From NCBI GenBank assembly GCA_016929795.1, contig JAFGIA010000339.1, forward strand, positions 1 through 50,266: a stretch of DNA of 50,266 bases. The letters are read 5' to 3'. The notes beneath the pieces are model-generated. The model was not told the DNA's origin. It made no database searches and saw only the letters and a list, made by a program, of their open reading frames with translations. The translations under genes and the position numbers were made by a program. The stretch comes from Anaerolineae bacterium (GTDB taxonomy: Bacteria > Chloroflexota > Anaerolineae > JAAYZQ01). Shown here piece by piece: positions 15,896 to 24,352 of the stretch. Every line of letters begins with the position of its first letter. Within the stretch, counting starts at the first letter, position 1.

Positions 15896-16771
15896 TTGAA
15901 GCGTTATCGGCAGCCATACCGGCCGGAGAAGATCTCGATCCCCGGAATCATGTCATGGTCGATCCACCGTGTGACGGAAGAAGGAGGCGAGATCGTCGAT
16001 GGGGGCGTGGTAGTGGAAGAGCCCCTCGAGATCCGGGTGAACGGTCACCCGGTCGCGGTGCTAATGCGCACGCCAGGAATGGAGAAAGAGCTGGCTGCCG
16101 GTTTCTGCCTCGGTGAAGGGATCGTCGCCGATCTGGCGCACATCGCCCTGGTGCAGCACTGCGGCCACGCGGTACCTGACCTTGTGACAGAGGGAGACGC
16201 ACTCGACGAGTCGCGCAACAGGGTCGACTTGCGACTCATGCCAGGCATGGAGCCGCCGATCCGTCCAGAAGTGGCGTCGCTTATTCGCTCGGGCTGTGGG
16301 CGCACCGACGCAGCCGAGATGGCAGAGGGCCTGGCGCCGATCAATGGCGACCTGCGTGTCGCAGCCCACGTCCTGCCCCATCTCGTCGGCCAGATGACAC
16401 GCCAGCAGGAAGCGTACCGCATAGCGGGCGGCATCCACGCGGCGGCCGTCTTTGACGCGCACGGGCGTGTGGTGATAGTGGCCGAGGACATTGGCCGCCA
16501 CAACGCCGTCGACAAGGCGATGGGCTACTGCCTGCTGCGTGGTATCCCGCTTCGCGACAAGATCGTGATGTCCACCGGCCGGGCGAGCTACGAGATGGTT
16601 GCCAAAGGGGTGCGCCTGGGCGTGCCCATCGTCGCTTCCATCTCGTCGCCCACGTCTCTTGCCGTCGAGCTGGCTGAGGCGTTGAACTGTACCCTGCTCG
16701 GCTACCTGCGTGGCAAGGCGTTGAACGTCTATACGCATGGGTGGCGGATCAGGGATGAAAAGAAAGACTAA
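15896..16771 (+). CDS. fdhD: FdhD, sulfur carrier for formate dehydrogenase maturation
   Basis: About 291 residues. FdhD passes sulfur from a cysteine desulfurase to the Mo/W-bis-MGD cofactor of formate dehydrogenase. Family motifs are visible: EEPLEIRVNG, MRTPGMEKELAAGFCLGEGI, AEDIGRHNAVDKAMGYCL and STGRASYEMVAKG with VPIVASISSPTSLAVELA. The usual CxxC reads SGCGRTD here: Cys134 is kept, but the second cysteine is Thr137. The start TTG 15896 has AAGGAG six bases before it. It is followed after 24 bases by a ferritin-like gene. No formate dehydrogenase is in the window, but selA at 30910 supports a selenocysteine form elsewhere. Confidence 0.93.
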   Translation: MKRYRQPYRPEKISIPGIMSWSIHRVTEEGGEIVDGGVVVEEPLEIRVNGHPVAVLMRTPGMEKELAAGFCLGEGIVADLAHIALVQHCGHAVPDLVTEGDALDESRNRVDLRLMPGMEPPIRPEVASLIRSGCGRTDAAEMAEGLAPINGDLRVAAHVLPHLVGQMTRQQEAYRIAGGIHAAAVFDAHGRVVIVAEDIGRHNAVDKAMGYCLLRGIPLRDKIVMSTGRASYEMVAKGVRLGVPIVASISSPTSLAVELAEALNCTLLGYLRGKALNVYTHGWRIRDEKKD

Positions 16772-16795
16772 AATTTACTCAAAGAGGAGGAGACA

Positions 16796-17254
16796 GTGAG
16801 TGTAGAAGAAATCCTGAAGGATGCGATCCAGGGAGAGATCGAGTCGTACGAGCTGTATCGAGATGCCGTCGAGATGGTCGAGACAGAGCACATCAAGGGG
16901 CTGCTGCGCGAGCTCGCGCAGGAAGAGATGGGCCACAAGCAAGCACTCGAAAAGATGCTGGCGTCGCCTGCCGGGATCCGGGCCTCTGTCGCCAAGCTCC
17001 AGGCAGCGAACATCGAGGATTACAAGATCGCGGATCACCTGGTAGCACAACCGTTGGGCCCCGACGCAACCTTCCAGGATGTGTGCATCTTTGCGGCGAA
17101 AAAGGAGCAGCAGTCGTACGAGCTGTACCGTGGATTGGCCGAGCAGAACAGCGGCGATATCCGCAACTTGCTCGAGGCGATGGCCAAAGACGAGCTACGG
17201 CACAAGAACCTGGTAGAGGGTTGGTACGAAGAGGTCGTGTACCAGGAGTTCTAG
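16796..17254 (+). CDS. Ferritin-like diiron (rubrerythrin-type four-helix) protein
   Basis: A 152-residue four-helix protein with two symmetric halves. EGIESYELY-like motifs occur twice (GEIESYELYRDAVEM and KKEQQSYELYRGLAEQ), each followed by an E..xH motif (AQEEMGHKQALEKM and AKDELRHKNLVEGW). These supply the Glu and His ligands of a diiron site. It lacks the C-terminal rubredoxin domain of rubrerythrin. The likely role is oxidative-stress or iron handling, and the pairing with fdhD suggests protection of an oxygen-sensitive anaerobic pathway. GTG 16796 follows the strong RBS GAGGAGGA. Confidence 0.88.
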   Translation: MSVEEILKDAIQGEIESYELYRDAVEMVETEHIKGLLRELAQEEMGHKQALEKMLASPAGIRASVAKLQAANIEDYKIADHLVAQPLGPDATFQDVCIFAAKKEQQSYELYRGLAEQNSGDIRNLLEAMAKDELRHKNLVEGWYEEVVYQEF

Positions 17255-17401
17255 AAGCAAGGCCGTGGACGACACGGGGAGCAGCTAGCGGCCAGCAGTA
17301 ATCGTAACGAGGTGGGTCTCTGTCCGTCGGGCAGGAACCTACCTCTTCTTATTCTCTGTGTATCTCCGTTTGTCTCTGTGTATCTCTGTGTAACGCTTTT
17401 C
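17255..17401. other. Convergent intergenic region with pyrimidine-rich short repeats
   Basis: Between converging genes. Around 17350-17392 there are several near-copies of TCTCTGTGTATCTC in tandem. I see no intrinsic terminator with a clear U-tract and no gene. Confidence 0.5.
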
Positions 17402-18436
17402 TCAGTCCCAGCCATGGGCGGCGAGCACGCGGGCGATGACGTCGTCGACGGGGCGCTCGGCGCGGGGCGACGGGCCGAGGGGGTCGACGAGCTCCCATGC
17501 TTGGCCGTCGAGCAGTACACCAAAGGTGTTGAGGACGCCGTAGCTGAGCGCGTCGAGGTGGTAACCGCCTTCAAGGGTGAATACCAGGCGCCCCTGGCAT
17601 AATTCGCCAGCAAGCGCTTTGAGGGCGCGGGCAATGGCCGTGTAACCGCCGATGGAGAGCTGCAAATAGGCGAGTGGATCGTCCCAGTGCGCGTCATAGC
17701 CGGCTGACACGAGGATGAGCTGAGGCTGAAAACGCCAGGCAGCAGGCGAGACAATCTCTGCCAAGATGCGCGCGAACCCCTCGTCGCCGATGCCACCTGG
17801 CACGGGCACGTTGACAATACTCCCCTCACCGGCACCTGTGCCCATCTCGCTCCAATGCCCCGTGCCCGGATAGTGGGGGTATTGGTGTGTCGAGATCAGC
17901 ATCACGGCTGGATCGGCCTCGAACTCGTCCTGGGTACCATTGCCATGATGAACATCGAAATCGACGATCAGCACGCGGTCGACGTCACGCTCCGCCAGGG
18001 CATAGCGCGCGGCAACTGCAATGTTGTTAAAGAGGCAAAAGCCCATGCCCCGGTTGCTCAGGGCGTGATGGCCCGGCGGGCGGACAAGGCCAAAGGCGTT
18101 TTCCACCTCGCCGTCGAGCACAGCGCGCGTCGCCTCGATCAGGCCGCCGGCAGCCATCAGCGCCGCATCGTAAGACGCGCCGCGCACGTAGGTATCCATG
18201 TCGAGATGGCCCCCGCCCTGTGCCGCGACGCGCTCCACCTGCTCGATATAACGTGAGGTGTGCACCCGCTCCAGCCGCTCGCGAGAAACTGGCCGGGCAT
18301 CGATGGGAATGAGGCGAGGCAGGAGGTCGCGCTCCTCCAGCACGCGCAGGATGCTCTTCAGGCGCTGCTGGTTTTCGGGGTGACCGCGCAGATCGTGCTC
18401 CAGGTAAATGGGATCGTACACATAACCGGTAGCCAT
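17402..18436 (-). CDS. Histone deacetylase/AcuC-family zinc deacetylase
   Basis: A 344-residue class II-type HDAC-fold hydrolase. Zinc ligands are visible as Asp161 and His163 in DFDVHHGNGTQ and Asp248 in SAGYDAHWDDP. The active-site His pair is in RPPGHHA (His123, His124), and the catalytic Tyr is in LEGGYH. Bacterial relatives deacetylate acetyl-lysine proteins, polyamines or acetoin-pathway enzymes; the substrate is not readable here. Start ATG 18436 has AAAGGAG upstream. It is downstream of bactofilin on the same strand, with a 72-base gap. Confidence 0.9.
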   Translation of the reverse strand: MATGYVYDPIYLEHDLRGHPENQQRLKSILRVLEERDLLPRLIPIDARPVSRERLERVHTSRYIEQVERVAAQGGGHLDMDTYVRGASYDAALMAAGGLIEATRAVLDGEVENAFGLVRPPGHHALSNRGMGFCLFNNIAVAARYALAERDVDRVLIVDFDVHHGNGTQDEFEADPAVMLISTHQYPHYPGTGHWSEMGTGAGEGSIVNVPVPGGIGDEGFARILAEIVSPAAWRFQPQLILVSAGYDAHWDDPLAYLQLSIGGYTAIARALKALAGELCQGRLVFTLEGGYHLDALSYGVLNTFGVLLDGQAWELVDPLGPSPRAERPVDDVIARVLAAHGWD

Positions 18437-18508
18437 CCGCCTACTCCTTTCAACTCCGTCGTGTACTACACACCAGTCACCCCAGTCAACGGCCGAGTTA
18501 GAGACACA

Positions 18509-18973
18509 CTATCCTGCCTGCACTTCTGCAGCCGGCTCGGAGATGGGCGGCAGCTCGACAGAGTTGAGGTCGGTGGCAGCACGCCGCGGGGCCGGTACGT
18601 CGAACGACTCGGGCGCTGGCTCGGTGCCAAACATCGTCAGCGAGCCATGTAGCTTGCCGCCGTCATCCAGCAAAAAGCTGGTCACGGTGACGTCGGCCCA
18701 CACGCGACCGGTGGACAGGATCTCCAGCCGGCCCTTGGCTACAATCGAACCCTTCGCCTGGCCCGACACGGATACGTTCTGCGCTTCAATGTGCGCATCG
18801 ACGCACGCCTTTTCGCTGATGATGACGTTACTCACGGTCTTGATGCTGCCCTGGTACACGCCGTCGATCTTGACAATGCCGTCGCACTCGAGGTCGCCAT
18901 TGATGTTGGCCGTCGGCCCGACGGTCACCTCGATGCGGTCGAGGGCGATCGGCTGTTTTTCTCGTCCGAACAC
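18509..18973 (-). CDS. Bactofilin (polymer-forming cytoskeletal protein)
   Basis: A 154-residue bactofilin, a nucleotide-independent filament protein that organises cell-envelope machinery. The right-handed beta-helix core lies at about 12-105, with the repeated hydrophobic/Gly pattern VGPTANINGDLECDGIVKID, GQAKGSIVAKGRLEILSTG and VWADVTVTSFLLDDGGKLHG. The C-terminus is Pro-rich and disordered. GTG 18973 follows AAAGGAG. It has its own strong promoter at 19062-19090. Confidence 0.93.
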   Translation of the reverse strand: MFGREKQPIALDRIEVTVGPTANINGDLECDGIVKIDGVYQGSIKTVSNVIISEKACVDAHIEAQNVSVSGQAKGSIVAKGRLEILSTGRVWADVTVTSFLLDDGGKLHGSLTMFGTEPAPESFDVPAPRRAATDLNSVELPPISEPAAEVQAG

Positions 18974-19061
18974 GGTTCTACTCCTTTGTGCATGTTAGGC
19001 ACCGGTGCATGAGATGTGAAGCATGAAGCGTGGTGCGTGAGAATATCCGGTACCGGGCGCT

Positions 19062-19090
19062 ACTATAACACCGGCCCCGTGATTTGTCAA
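19062..19090 (-). promoter_or_regulatory. Promoter of the bactofilin gene
   Basis: Minus-strand TTGACA (19090-19085), 17 bases, TATAGT (19067-19062). Confidence 0.8.
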
Positions 19091-19139
19091 GAGAAGCTCT
19101 GATCGGAATGCGCCATTGCACATTGTCACTTGTCACCTG

Positions 19140-19640
19140 TCATTTTTTTTGATACGCCAGCGCGATGGCCTGCTTCTCCTCGTCCGTGAGCTGGTAGGTG
19201 GATTCCCACTTGGACAGGGGCTTGGCATAGACGCGGGTGACGTCGCGCGCGTGCAGGCTGGAGAGGACAACGCCATTGCCATGGCCGTCGACGAGAGCCA
19301 CGGCAAAGCTCTGGTCACTGCCCGTATCCTGGAAGGGATTGTAGCGCACGACTCCCAGGTGCTGGAAGGAAAAGTAGCCAGATTTTTCAAGGCGGCGGGT
19401 GAGCTGCTCGACTGCGGCAACGCGCTGGCCTGTATCGTGAATGGTGGCAATATGTTCTTGTAGAACTGCTTCCAGGCTATCACCCGATGCACCTGACATA
19501 AAGCGATGGTAGGTACGCAGCAGGCGCTGCTGGCGCACCAGCAGGAAAAAGACACCGATCAAGGCCAGGGCAGCCAGGATGGCCGCCACCACAGCCACGA
19601 TCCCCACGGTCGTGTCGAACAAACTCGCAGATCCACTCAT
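19140..19640 (-). CDS. DUF4446-family membrane-anchored protein
   Basis: A 166-residue protein with one N-terminal transmembrane helix (GIVAVVAAILAALALIGVFFLL), a short coiled coil (LQEHIATIHDTGQRVAAVEQL) and the DUF4446 core VRYNPFQDTGSDQSFAVAL, NGVVLSSLHARDVTRVYAK, ending in LTDEEKQAIALAYQ. The family is widespread in Gram-positive-type bacteria and its function is not known. It lies upstream of bactofilin on the same strand, but bactofilin has its own promoter. Confidence 0.85.
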   Translation of the reverse strand: MSGSASLFDTTVGIVAVVAAILAALALIGVFFLLVRQQRLLRTYHRFMSGASGDSLEAVLQEHIATIHDTGQRVAAVEQLTRRLEKSGYFSFQHLGVVRYNPFQDTGSDQSFAVALVDGHGNGVVLSSLHARDVTRVYAKPLSKWESTYQLTDEEKQAIALAYQKK

Positions 19641-19700
19641 ACCTCACCTCGCCATGTGTCTTAAAGCTCGTCCGCTCCTATTGTACCGCAAAGAAGAAAA

Positions 19701-19735
19701 GATTGGAAGCTTGGAAGGGGGGAAGGTTGGTGAGC
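19701..19735. repeat. GGAAG-rich repeat tract
   Basis: GATTGGAAGCTTGGAAGG followed by GGGGAAGGTTGG, in the intergenic region between DUF4446 and rdgB. It belongs to the same GGAAGnTT family as 7481-7552, 24531-24586 and 28566-28612. Confidence 0.65.
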
Positions 19736-19773
19736 CGGTCTGTTGGACGCCGAGATTTGTGGGATGGGGAGAT

Positions 19774-19802
19774 TTGCGGGATGGAGTTGGGGATGGTATA
19801 GT
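19774..19802 (+). promoter_or_regulatory. Promoter of rdgB
   Basis: TTGCGG (19774-19779), 17 bases, TATAGT (19797-19802), 24 bases before the ATG. Confidence 0.75.
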
Positions 19803-19825
19803 CCAAGTGCGAGAGGGAGGGAAGC

Positions 19826-20449
19826 ATGGTCCAGTTATTGGTAGCGACAAACAACCGTGGCAAGATGCGCGAGTACAAGGAGATTTTGGAGGAAGGCCTG
19901 CCGCCAGAGATCGAGATCACATTCCCGGTGCACGAAGGGCTGGATCTCGATGTGGAAGAGACAGGGGAGACGTTCGAAGAGAACGCCCGCCTGAAAGCAG
20001 AGGAATTTGCCCGGGTGTCGGGGCTGCTCACGCTGGCCGACGACTCGGGCTTGGAGGTAGATGCCCTCGGTGGCGCACCTGGAGTCTATTCGGCCCGCTA
20101 TGCCGGTCCGGGAACTACGGATGCCACTCGCTACCGCAAGCTGCTGGGTGAGTTGGCAGACGTACCGCTCGAGGCAAGATCCGCACGCTTTCGTTGCGTG
20201 GTGGCCCTGGCCGGGCCAGAGGGGGTGATTGGCATAGCGCAGGGCGCCGTAGAGGGTAAGATCGGGGTTGAGCCGCGGGGCAGCATGGGCTTTGGCTACG
20301 ACCCCGTATTCATCGTGGATGGCTACGACGGATTGACGATGGCCGAGCTCCCCCCCACTGAAAAGAACCGGATCAGCCATAGAGCGCGTGCGCTGGAAGC
20401 GGCGATGCCCCTGTTGAGGCAGGAGATCGGGAGCGTGCGACACCCATAG
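19826..20449 (+). CDS. rdgB: XTP/dITP diphosphatase (HAM1/RdgB family)
   Basis: A 207-residue house-cleaning enzyme that hydrolyses non-canonical purine nucleoside triphosphates (dITP, XTP) to the monophosphates. Diagnostic segments: LLVATNNRGKMREYKEIL at the N-terminus, EETGETFEENARLKAEEF, LADDSGLEVDALGGAPGVYS (catalytic Asp), GVIGIAQGAVEG, GSMGFGYDPVF and AELPPTEKNRISHRARAL. Length is normal. ATG 19826 with GAGGGAGGGAAG upstream. It converges on the membrane-protein gene that ends five bases later. Confidence 0.96.
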   Translation: MVQLLVATNNRGKMREYKEILEEGLPPEIEITFPVHEGLDLDVEETGETFEENARLKAEEFARVSGLLTLADDSGLEVDALGGAPGVYSARYAGPGTTDATRYRKLLGELADVPLEARSARFRCVVALAGPEGVIGIAQGAVEGKIGVEPRGSMGFGYDPVFIVDGYDGLTMAELPPTEKNRISHRARALEAAMPLLRQEIGSVRHP

Positions 20450-20454
20450 ACTGG

Positions 20455-21159
20455 TTACGCTTTCTCGATCTCGCGTGGTCGATACGTTTTTTTCTGCGCA
20501 GATGCCAGCCGGCTGCGCGTCGCGTGATTGCTCAGCAGCAAAAGCAGAGAGGCCATCAGGGTGAGTACAGGGACTGCAGTGAGGGCACAAACCACGATCA
20601 CCAGGGATGCCACGATGCCTACCAACACGCTAAAGCCCGGCGAGATAATCACGAGCGCGATGGCACGGCGCATAGCTTCGAGCACCTTTTCGCTCTTGAT
20701 CTCCAGGATCATGGGAAACCAATAGATCTGCACCAGGCCCCAGAACAGTCCCACGACGATCCAGGCACTCAGCGCTACATTCGCCCACGCCTCCGTGACG
20801 ACGAATGTATAAAATCTCAGGTTGCCGATCAACACGGCGAGGGCAAGCAGATTCACACCGGCGACGGCAAGGCTTTTCGCCCAATAGCGCCGGACCCCTT
20901 CTGCAAACAGGCTCCACGTCGCCACTTGCCCACGTGCAACCTGGTTAGTCACGTGACACAACGCTCCGGAAACGACAGGCAGCGGCAGGCCAAGCACCAG
21001 GCTGGTCGCCATCAGGGGGATCGGGTTTGAGACAAAAAAGATAGGGAGTACGGGCACCAACGCGGACAGGCTCCAAACCACGTTGAGTGTAGCCAGGACG
21101 ACAAACTCCTCCCACAGATCACTTATGCTGTATCGCAGGATGCGCAGTGCACCGAGCAT
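20455..21159 (-). CDS. Multi-pass membrane protein (DUF624/YesL-like)
   Basis: About 234 residues with five to six hydrophobic segments, for example EEFVVLATLNVVWSLSALVP, IPLMATSLVLGLPLPVVSGAL, SLAVAGVNLLALAVLIGN and ISPGFSVLVGIVASLVIVVC. The N-terminal ALRILRYSISDLWEEF and the overall pattern resemble the DUF624/YesL family, whose function is unclear; this assignment is tentative. Start ATG 21159 with GGAGGAAAG. It has its own consensus promoter. Confidence 0.7.
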   Translation of the reverse strand: MLGALRILRYSISDLWEEFVVLATLNVVWSLSALVPVLPIFFVSNPIPLMATSLVLGLPLPVVSGALCHVTNQVARGQVATWSLFAEGVRRYWAKSLAVAGVNLLALAVLIGNLRFYTFVVTEAWANVALSAWIVVGLFWGLVQIYWFPMILEIKSEKVLEAMRRAIALVIISPGFSVLVGIVASLVIVVCALTAVPVLTLMASLLLLLSNHATRSRLASAQKKTYRPREIEKA

Positions 21160-21184
21160 CTTTCCTCCACGCGTTACATTCCTG

Positions 21185-21213
21185 ACTATAGCACATCTCG
21201 CGGCCCCTGTCAA
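21185..21213 (-). promoter_or_regulatory. Promoter of the DUF624-like gene
   Basis: Minus-strand TTGACA (21213-21208), 17 bases, TATAGT (21190-21185), about 25 bases before ATG 21159. Confidence 0.82.
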
Positions 21214-21317
21214 AGGAACGATCATATATTCTAGAATAGAATCTGGTAGAAATCACATGTGGAAAAGGCCCTTGCCCAACTCGCTCGCGGGGGTTCCCGG
21301 CATGGTGTATTGCGCGG

Positions 21318-21346
21318 TTGCACAAAATGGGGTTCTTGGGTATAAT
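21318..21346 (+). promoter_or_regulatory. Promoter of the response-regulator gene
   Basis: TTGCAC (21318-21323), 17 bases ending TTGGG, TATAAT (21341-21346). The start codon is about 150 bases further on, so a substantial 5' leader is expected. Confidence 0.85.
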
Positions 21347-21498
21347 GCACTGGCTTGCCAATAGGTTCTTGAACCGAGATCGTGGGAATCTGTTTCGCGT
21401 ACACCGTCGTTACTATGCACTGCGTTCTTTGTAAGCCGGCATCCCAGCGTTGACCGATTTGGCTGGGACGAATCACTGTTTGATCCAGCCTGAAAGTG

Positions 21499-22194
21499 AT
21501 GAGTTTGAGAATCTTATTTGTTGAGAAGGATGTCACGGCAGCCGATCTACTGGTGCCCAGCCTGGAGCGCAAGGGCTACCAAGTTGCCGTGGCGAGTACC
21601 CAGCGTCAGGTCTCCAGCCGGGTACGAACAGCGCGACCCGATCTCGCTGTGGTCGACGTCGTCTCGTTTGGCTCAAATGGCTACAAAATGCTCGACGCGG
21701 TAAGGGCACGGATAGAAGGCGTGCCGACGATCCTGCTCCTCGAAAAGGGTCACGAAAGCGTGGGCAGTACAGCCGATGCATTCATGACGCCTCCGTTTAC
21801 TTCGCGCAAGCTCCTCTACCGCGTCCGCCAGGTAGCTGAGTGTCTCACGCCGCGCGAGATCCATGTTGGCTCGCTAACCCTCGAGCTTGACGCCCGTGTG
21901 TTGATCAGAGAAGACGAACGAGTTCAGCTCAGGCCCAAGGAGGCAGATCTGCTCGCATTCTTCATGTCCAACCCGGGCCGCGTGCTCAGCAGGGCAGAGA
22001 TTATGAAAAAGGTATGGGACACCGACTATCTAGGGGACACGCGCACGCTCAGCGTGCATGTGCGCTGGATACGCACCAAGATTGAGGAGAATCCGAACAA
22101 GCCCCGGCTGCTGCGCACCGTGCGTGGGCTGGGCTACCGCTTCCAAAATCCAGACCCACCTGACGAGGTGCCGCCGGCCTCCAAGACAAGCTGA
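21499..22194 (+). CDS. OmpR-family response regulator with atypical receiver
   Basis: 231 residues. The receiver domain spans residues 1-110 and the OmpR/PhoB winged helix about 120-220 (VQLRPKEADLLAFFMSNPGR, VHVRWIRTKIEENP, LLRTVRGLGYRF). In the receiver the acidic pair (Glu9, Asp11) and Asp53 (VVDVVSFG) are present, but the lysine normally found in the KP motif is missing: the segment reads FMTPPF. Phosphorylation-independent or altered activation is therefore possible. No histidine kinase gene is adjacent, so it is an orphan regulator here. ATG 21499 is preceded by an in-frame GTG. Confidence 0.88.
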   Translation: MSLRILFVEKDVTAADLLVPSLERKGYQVAVASTQRQVSSRVRTARPDLAVVDVVSFGSNGYKMLDAVRARIEGVPTILLLEKGHESVGSTADAFMTPPFTSRKLLYRVRQVAECLTPREIHVGSLTLELDARVLIREDERVQLRPKEADLLAFFMSNPGRVLSRAEIMKKVWDTDYLGDTRTLSVHVRWIRTKIEENPNKPRLLRTVRGLGYRFQNPDPPDEVPPASKTS

Positions 22195-22266
22195 AGCAAC
22201 TCCTGTGCTGTGAATCTCCAAAGGGAGAAAAGGCGGATCCCTTGTCCGACCGCCCAAAGAAAGAGA

Positions 22267-22291
22267 GGGCGGGCAGATGCCCGCCCCTTTT
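22267..22291. terminator. Bidirectional intrinsic terminator
   Basis: GGGCGGGCA-ga-TGCCCGCCC hairpin followed by CTTTT on the plus strand; the other side reads CTCTCTTTCTTT. It lies between the converging response-regulator and lysS genes. Confidence 0.85.
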
Positions 22292-22306
22292 CACGATTCG
22301 GGCAAG

Positions 22307-23809
22307 TCAGTCCCGCGCGCGCAGGTGAGGAAAAAGGATCACTTCGCGGAGTGTGTCTTTCCCGGTCAAGAGCATCGTCAACCGGTCGATACCCATCCCA
22401 AAGCCGCCTGTCGGCGGCATGCCATAGCTCAGCGCCATGATATAGTCCTCGTCGAGCGGGTGAGCCTCCTCATCGCCTTCGGCGATCGCCTGGCTGGTCG
22501 CAACAAAGCGCTCCCGCTGATCGATCGGGTCATTGATCTCGCTGAACGCGTTGCCCAGCTCGAACCCGCCGATAAAAAATTCGAAACGTTCTACGGTTCC
22601 AGGCTCACCTGGCTTTCGTTTGGCGAGGGGTGACACCTCAATCGGATAGTCGTACAGGAAGGTCGGCTGAATCAGGTGTGGTTCGACATAGTTGATCAAC
22701 GTTGGATCGATCAGCTTGCCCCAACGCGACTTGCGCTCTGGCGTGCCCCCCATATCGACGATTGCCCGGTGCAGGCTCTCGGCGCTTTTGTGCTCCTCGT
22801 AATCGATCCCCGTGTACTGCCGGATTGCATCTCGTAGGCGCAGCCGACGCCAGGGCGGGCTCAGGTCGATTTCATGCCCGTCGTGATGGATCATCGTCGT
22901 CCCGAGTGCGCGCTCGGCGGCAAACGCCACCATCTGCTCTGCCATCTCCATCACGTCTGTATAGTCCGCATAGGCCATGTAGAATTCGAGCTGCGTGAAC
23001 TCGGGATTATGCTTGAACGATACGCCTTCATTGCGAAAGTCACGGCCGATCTCGTACACTCGCTCCAACCCGCCCACGATCAGGCGCTTCAAATAAAGCT
23101 CATCAGCGATGCGCAGATAGAGTTGCTGCTTGAGCTGGTTGTGGTAGGTGACGAAGGGACGCGCCGCGGCACCGCCATAGATCGGCTGCAGGATAGGCGT
23201 CTCGACCTCAAGAAATCCTCGCTCGTCGAGAAACTCGCGCACGGCAGACAGGATGCGTGCCCTGATGCGAAATAGCTCGCGCACCTCAGGGTTCACGGCC
23301 AGGTCGACATAGCGCTGCCTGTATCGTTGCTCCTTGTCGCTGAATGCATCAAAGATGGCGCCATCCTTTTCCTTTACCACCGGCAGCGGTCGAATCGCCT
23401 TTGCCAGCATCCGCACCTCGAGCGCCCGCACAGTCGCCTCGCGTGTGCGCGTGTAAAACATATCGCCGCGCACCTGGACAAAATCGCCAAGATCGAGGGT
23501 GCGGCGATACAACTCATATGTCTCCTCTCCGAGCACGTCACGCCGCAAATAGATCTGGATCCGATCGGTGGCATCTTCGATATGCACAAACGAAGAGCCG
23601 CCCATCACGCGCATGCTTACCACGCGCCCAGCCACGGTGAGCGTGGGTGCCTCACCCCCCTGCCGCATGTTCTCCAGCGCCGCGACCGCCTCAGCGGCGG
23701 TGTGTGTCCGCTCTACATGGGCCGGGTACGGGTCAACACCCGCCTCACGCAGGCGATCGAGCTTGAGCAAACGCTGCTGTTCCTGATCGCTGAGTTGTTC
23801 CTGAGACAT
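22307..23809 (-). CDS. lysS: Lysyl-tRNA synthetase, class II
   Basis: A 500-residue class IIb aminoacyl-tRNA synthetase. The N-terminal OB-fold anticodon-binding domain (about 55-150) includes TVAGRVVSMRVMGGSSFVHI. The catalytic domain carries motif 1 (FLDERGFLEVETPILQPI), motif 2 (FRNEGVSFKHNPEFTQLEFY) and motif 3 (GGFGMGIDRLTMLLTG). ATG 23809 has AAGGAGGG; an upstream in-frame ATG at 23830 has none. It follows greA by 38 bases and is presumably co-transcribed with it. Confidence 0.97.
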   Translation of the reverse strand: MSQEQLSDQEQQRLLKLDRLREAGVDPYPAHVERTHTAAEAVAALENMRQGGEAPTLTVAGRVVSMRVMGGSSFVHIEDATDRIQIYLRRDVLGEETYELYRRTLDLGDFVQVRGDMFYTRTREATVRALEVRMLAKAIRPLPVVKEKDGAIFDAFSDKEQRYRQRYVDLAVNPEVRELFRIRARILSAVREFLDERGFLEVETPILQPIYGGAAARPFVTYHNQLKQQLYLRIADELYLKRLIVGGLERVYEIGRDFRNEGVSFKHNPEFTQLEFYMAYADYTDVMEMAEQMVAFAAERALGTTMIHHDGHEIDLSPPWRRLRLRDAIRQYTGIDYEEHKSAESLHRAIVDMGGTPERKSRWGKLIDPTLINYVEPHLIQPTFLYDYPIEVSPLAKRKPGEPGTVERFEFFIGGFELGNAFSEINDPIDQRERFVATSQAIAEGDEEAHPLDEDYIMALSYGMPPTGGFGMGIDRLTMLLTGKDTLREVILFPHLRARD

Positions 23810-23847
23810 CAACCCTCCTTGACAGCTCAAATCACAGACAGGGGGTG

Positions 23848-24315
23848 CTACTCGATCGTCAGGATCTCGACCTCGACCGTGCCGCCCGGTGTCTTGAAGC
23901 TCACCTTGTCACCCACCTTGTGTCCGAGCAGTGCCTTGCCCAATGGCGACTCGTTTGAAATGCGGCCGCCGCCAGGGTTGGCCTCGGCCGAGCCGACGAT
24001 CACATACGTCTCGGCATCAAAGCCATCTTCCTGCACAGTCACCTGGCTGCCAATCTCTACGACGTCGCTCTGACCATTCGATTCAATAATAACGGCGTTC
24101 TTGAGCATGGCCTCGATGGTCATGATCCGCCCTTCGAGAAATGCCTGCTGGCGTTTTGCCTCTTCGTAGCCCGCGTTCTCGCTCACGTCACCATCCATCT
24201 TGGCATCGTGAATCGCCTGCGCCACCTGGGGCCGGCGCACAGTTTTGAGATGATACAGCTCCTGCTCGAGCTTATCGTGCCCTTCGCGGGTCAGAAATGT
24301 TTCTTGTTGTACCAT
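23848..24315 (-). CDS. greA: Transcript cleavage factor GreA
   Basis: 155 residues. GreA rescues backtracked RNA polymerase by stimulating RNA cleavage. The N-terminal coiled coil carries the acidic tip motif in MDGDVSENAGYEEAKRQQ (about 41-58). The C-terminal FKBP-like domain includes VEIGSQVTV, YVIVGSAEANP, ISNESPLGKALLGHKVGDKV and VEILTIE. Normal length. It is first in the greA-lysS unit. Its roughly 147-base leader contains two intrinsic terminators (see separate entries), which suggests that read-through decides expression. Confidence 0.96.
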   Translation of the reverse strand: MVQQETFLTREGHDKLEQELYHLKTVRRPQVAQAIHDAKMDGDVSENAGYEEAKRQQAFLEGRIMTIEAMLKNAVIIESNGQSDVVEIGSQVTVQEDGFDAETYVIVGSAEANPGGGRISNESPLGKALLGHKVGDKVSFKTPGGTVEVEILTIE

Positions 24316-24352
24316 TATTCTCCCTCGAACCTGTTCAAAACCAGCCTGAAAG

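Larger units (their letters stand above)
21160..21498. other. Divergent regulatory region
   Basis: About 340 bases between divergent genes, holding a minus-strand promoter (21185-21213) and a plus-strand promoter (21318-21346) with a leader of roughly 145 bases before the response-regulator start. An AT-rich segment (21226-21245) lies between them. I see no additional gene. Confidence 0.65.

Noticed and set aside
17340..17400. Terminator between converging genes
   Set aside because: The tract is pyrimidine-rich with short direct repeats, but I could not form a stable stem followed by a U-run.
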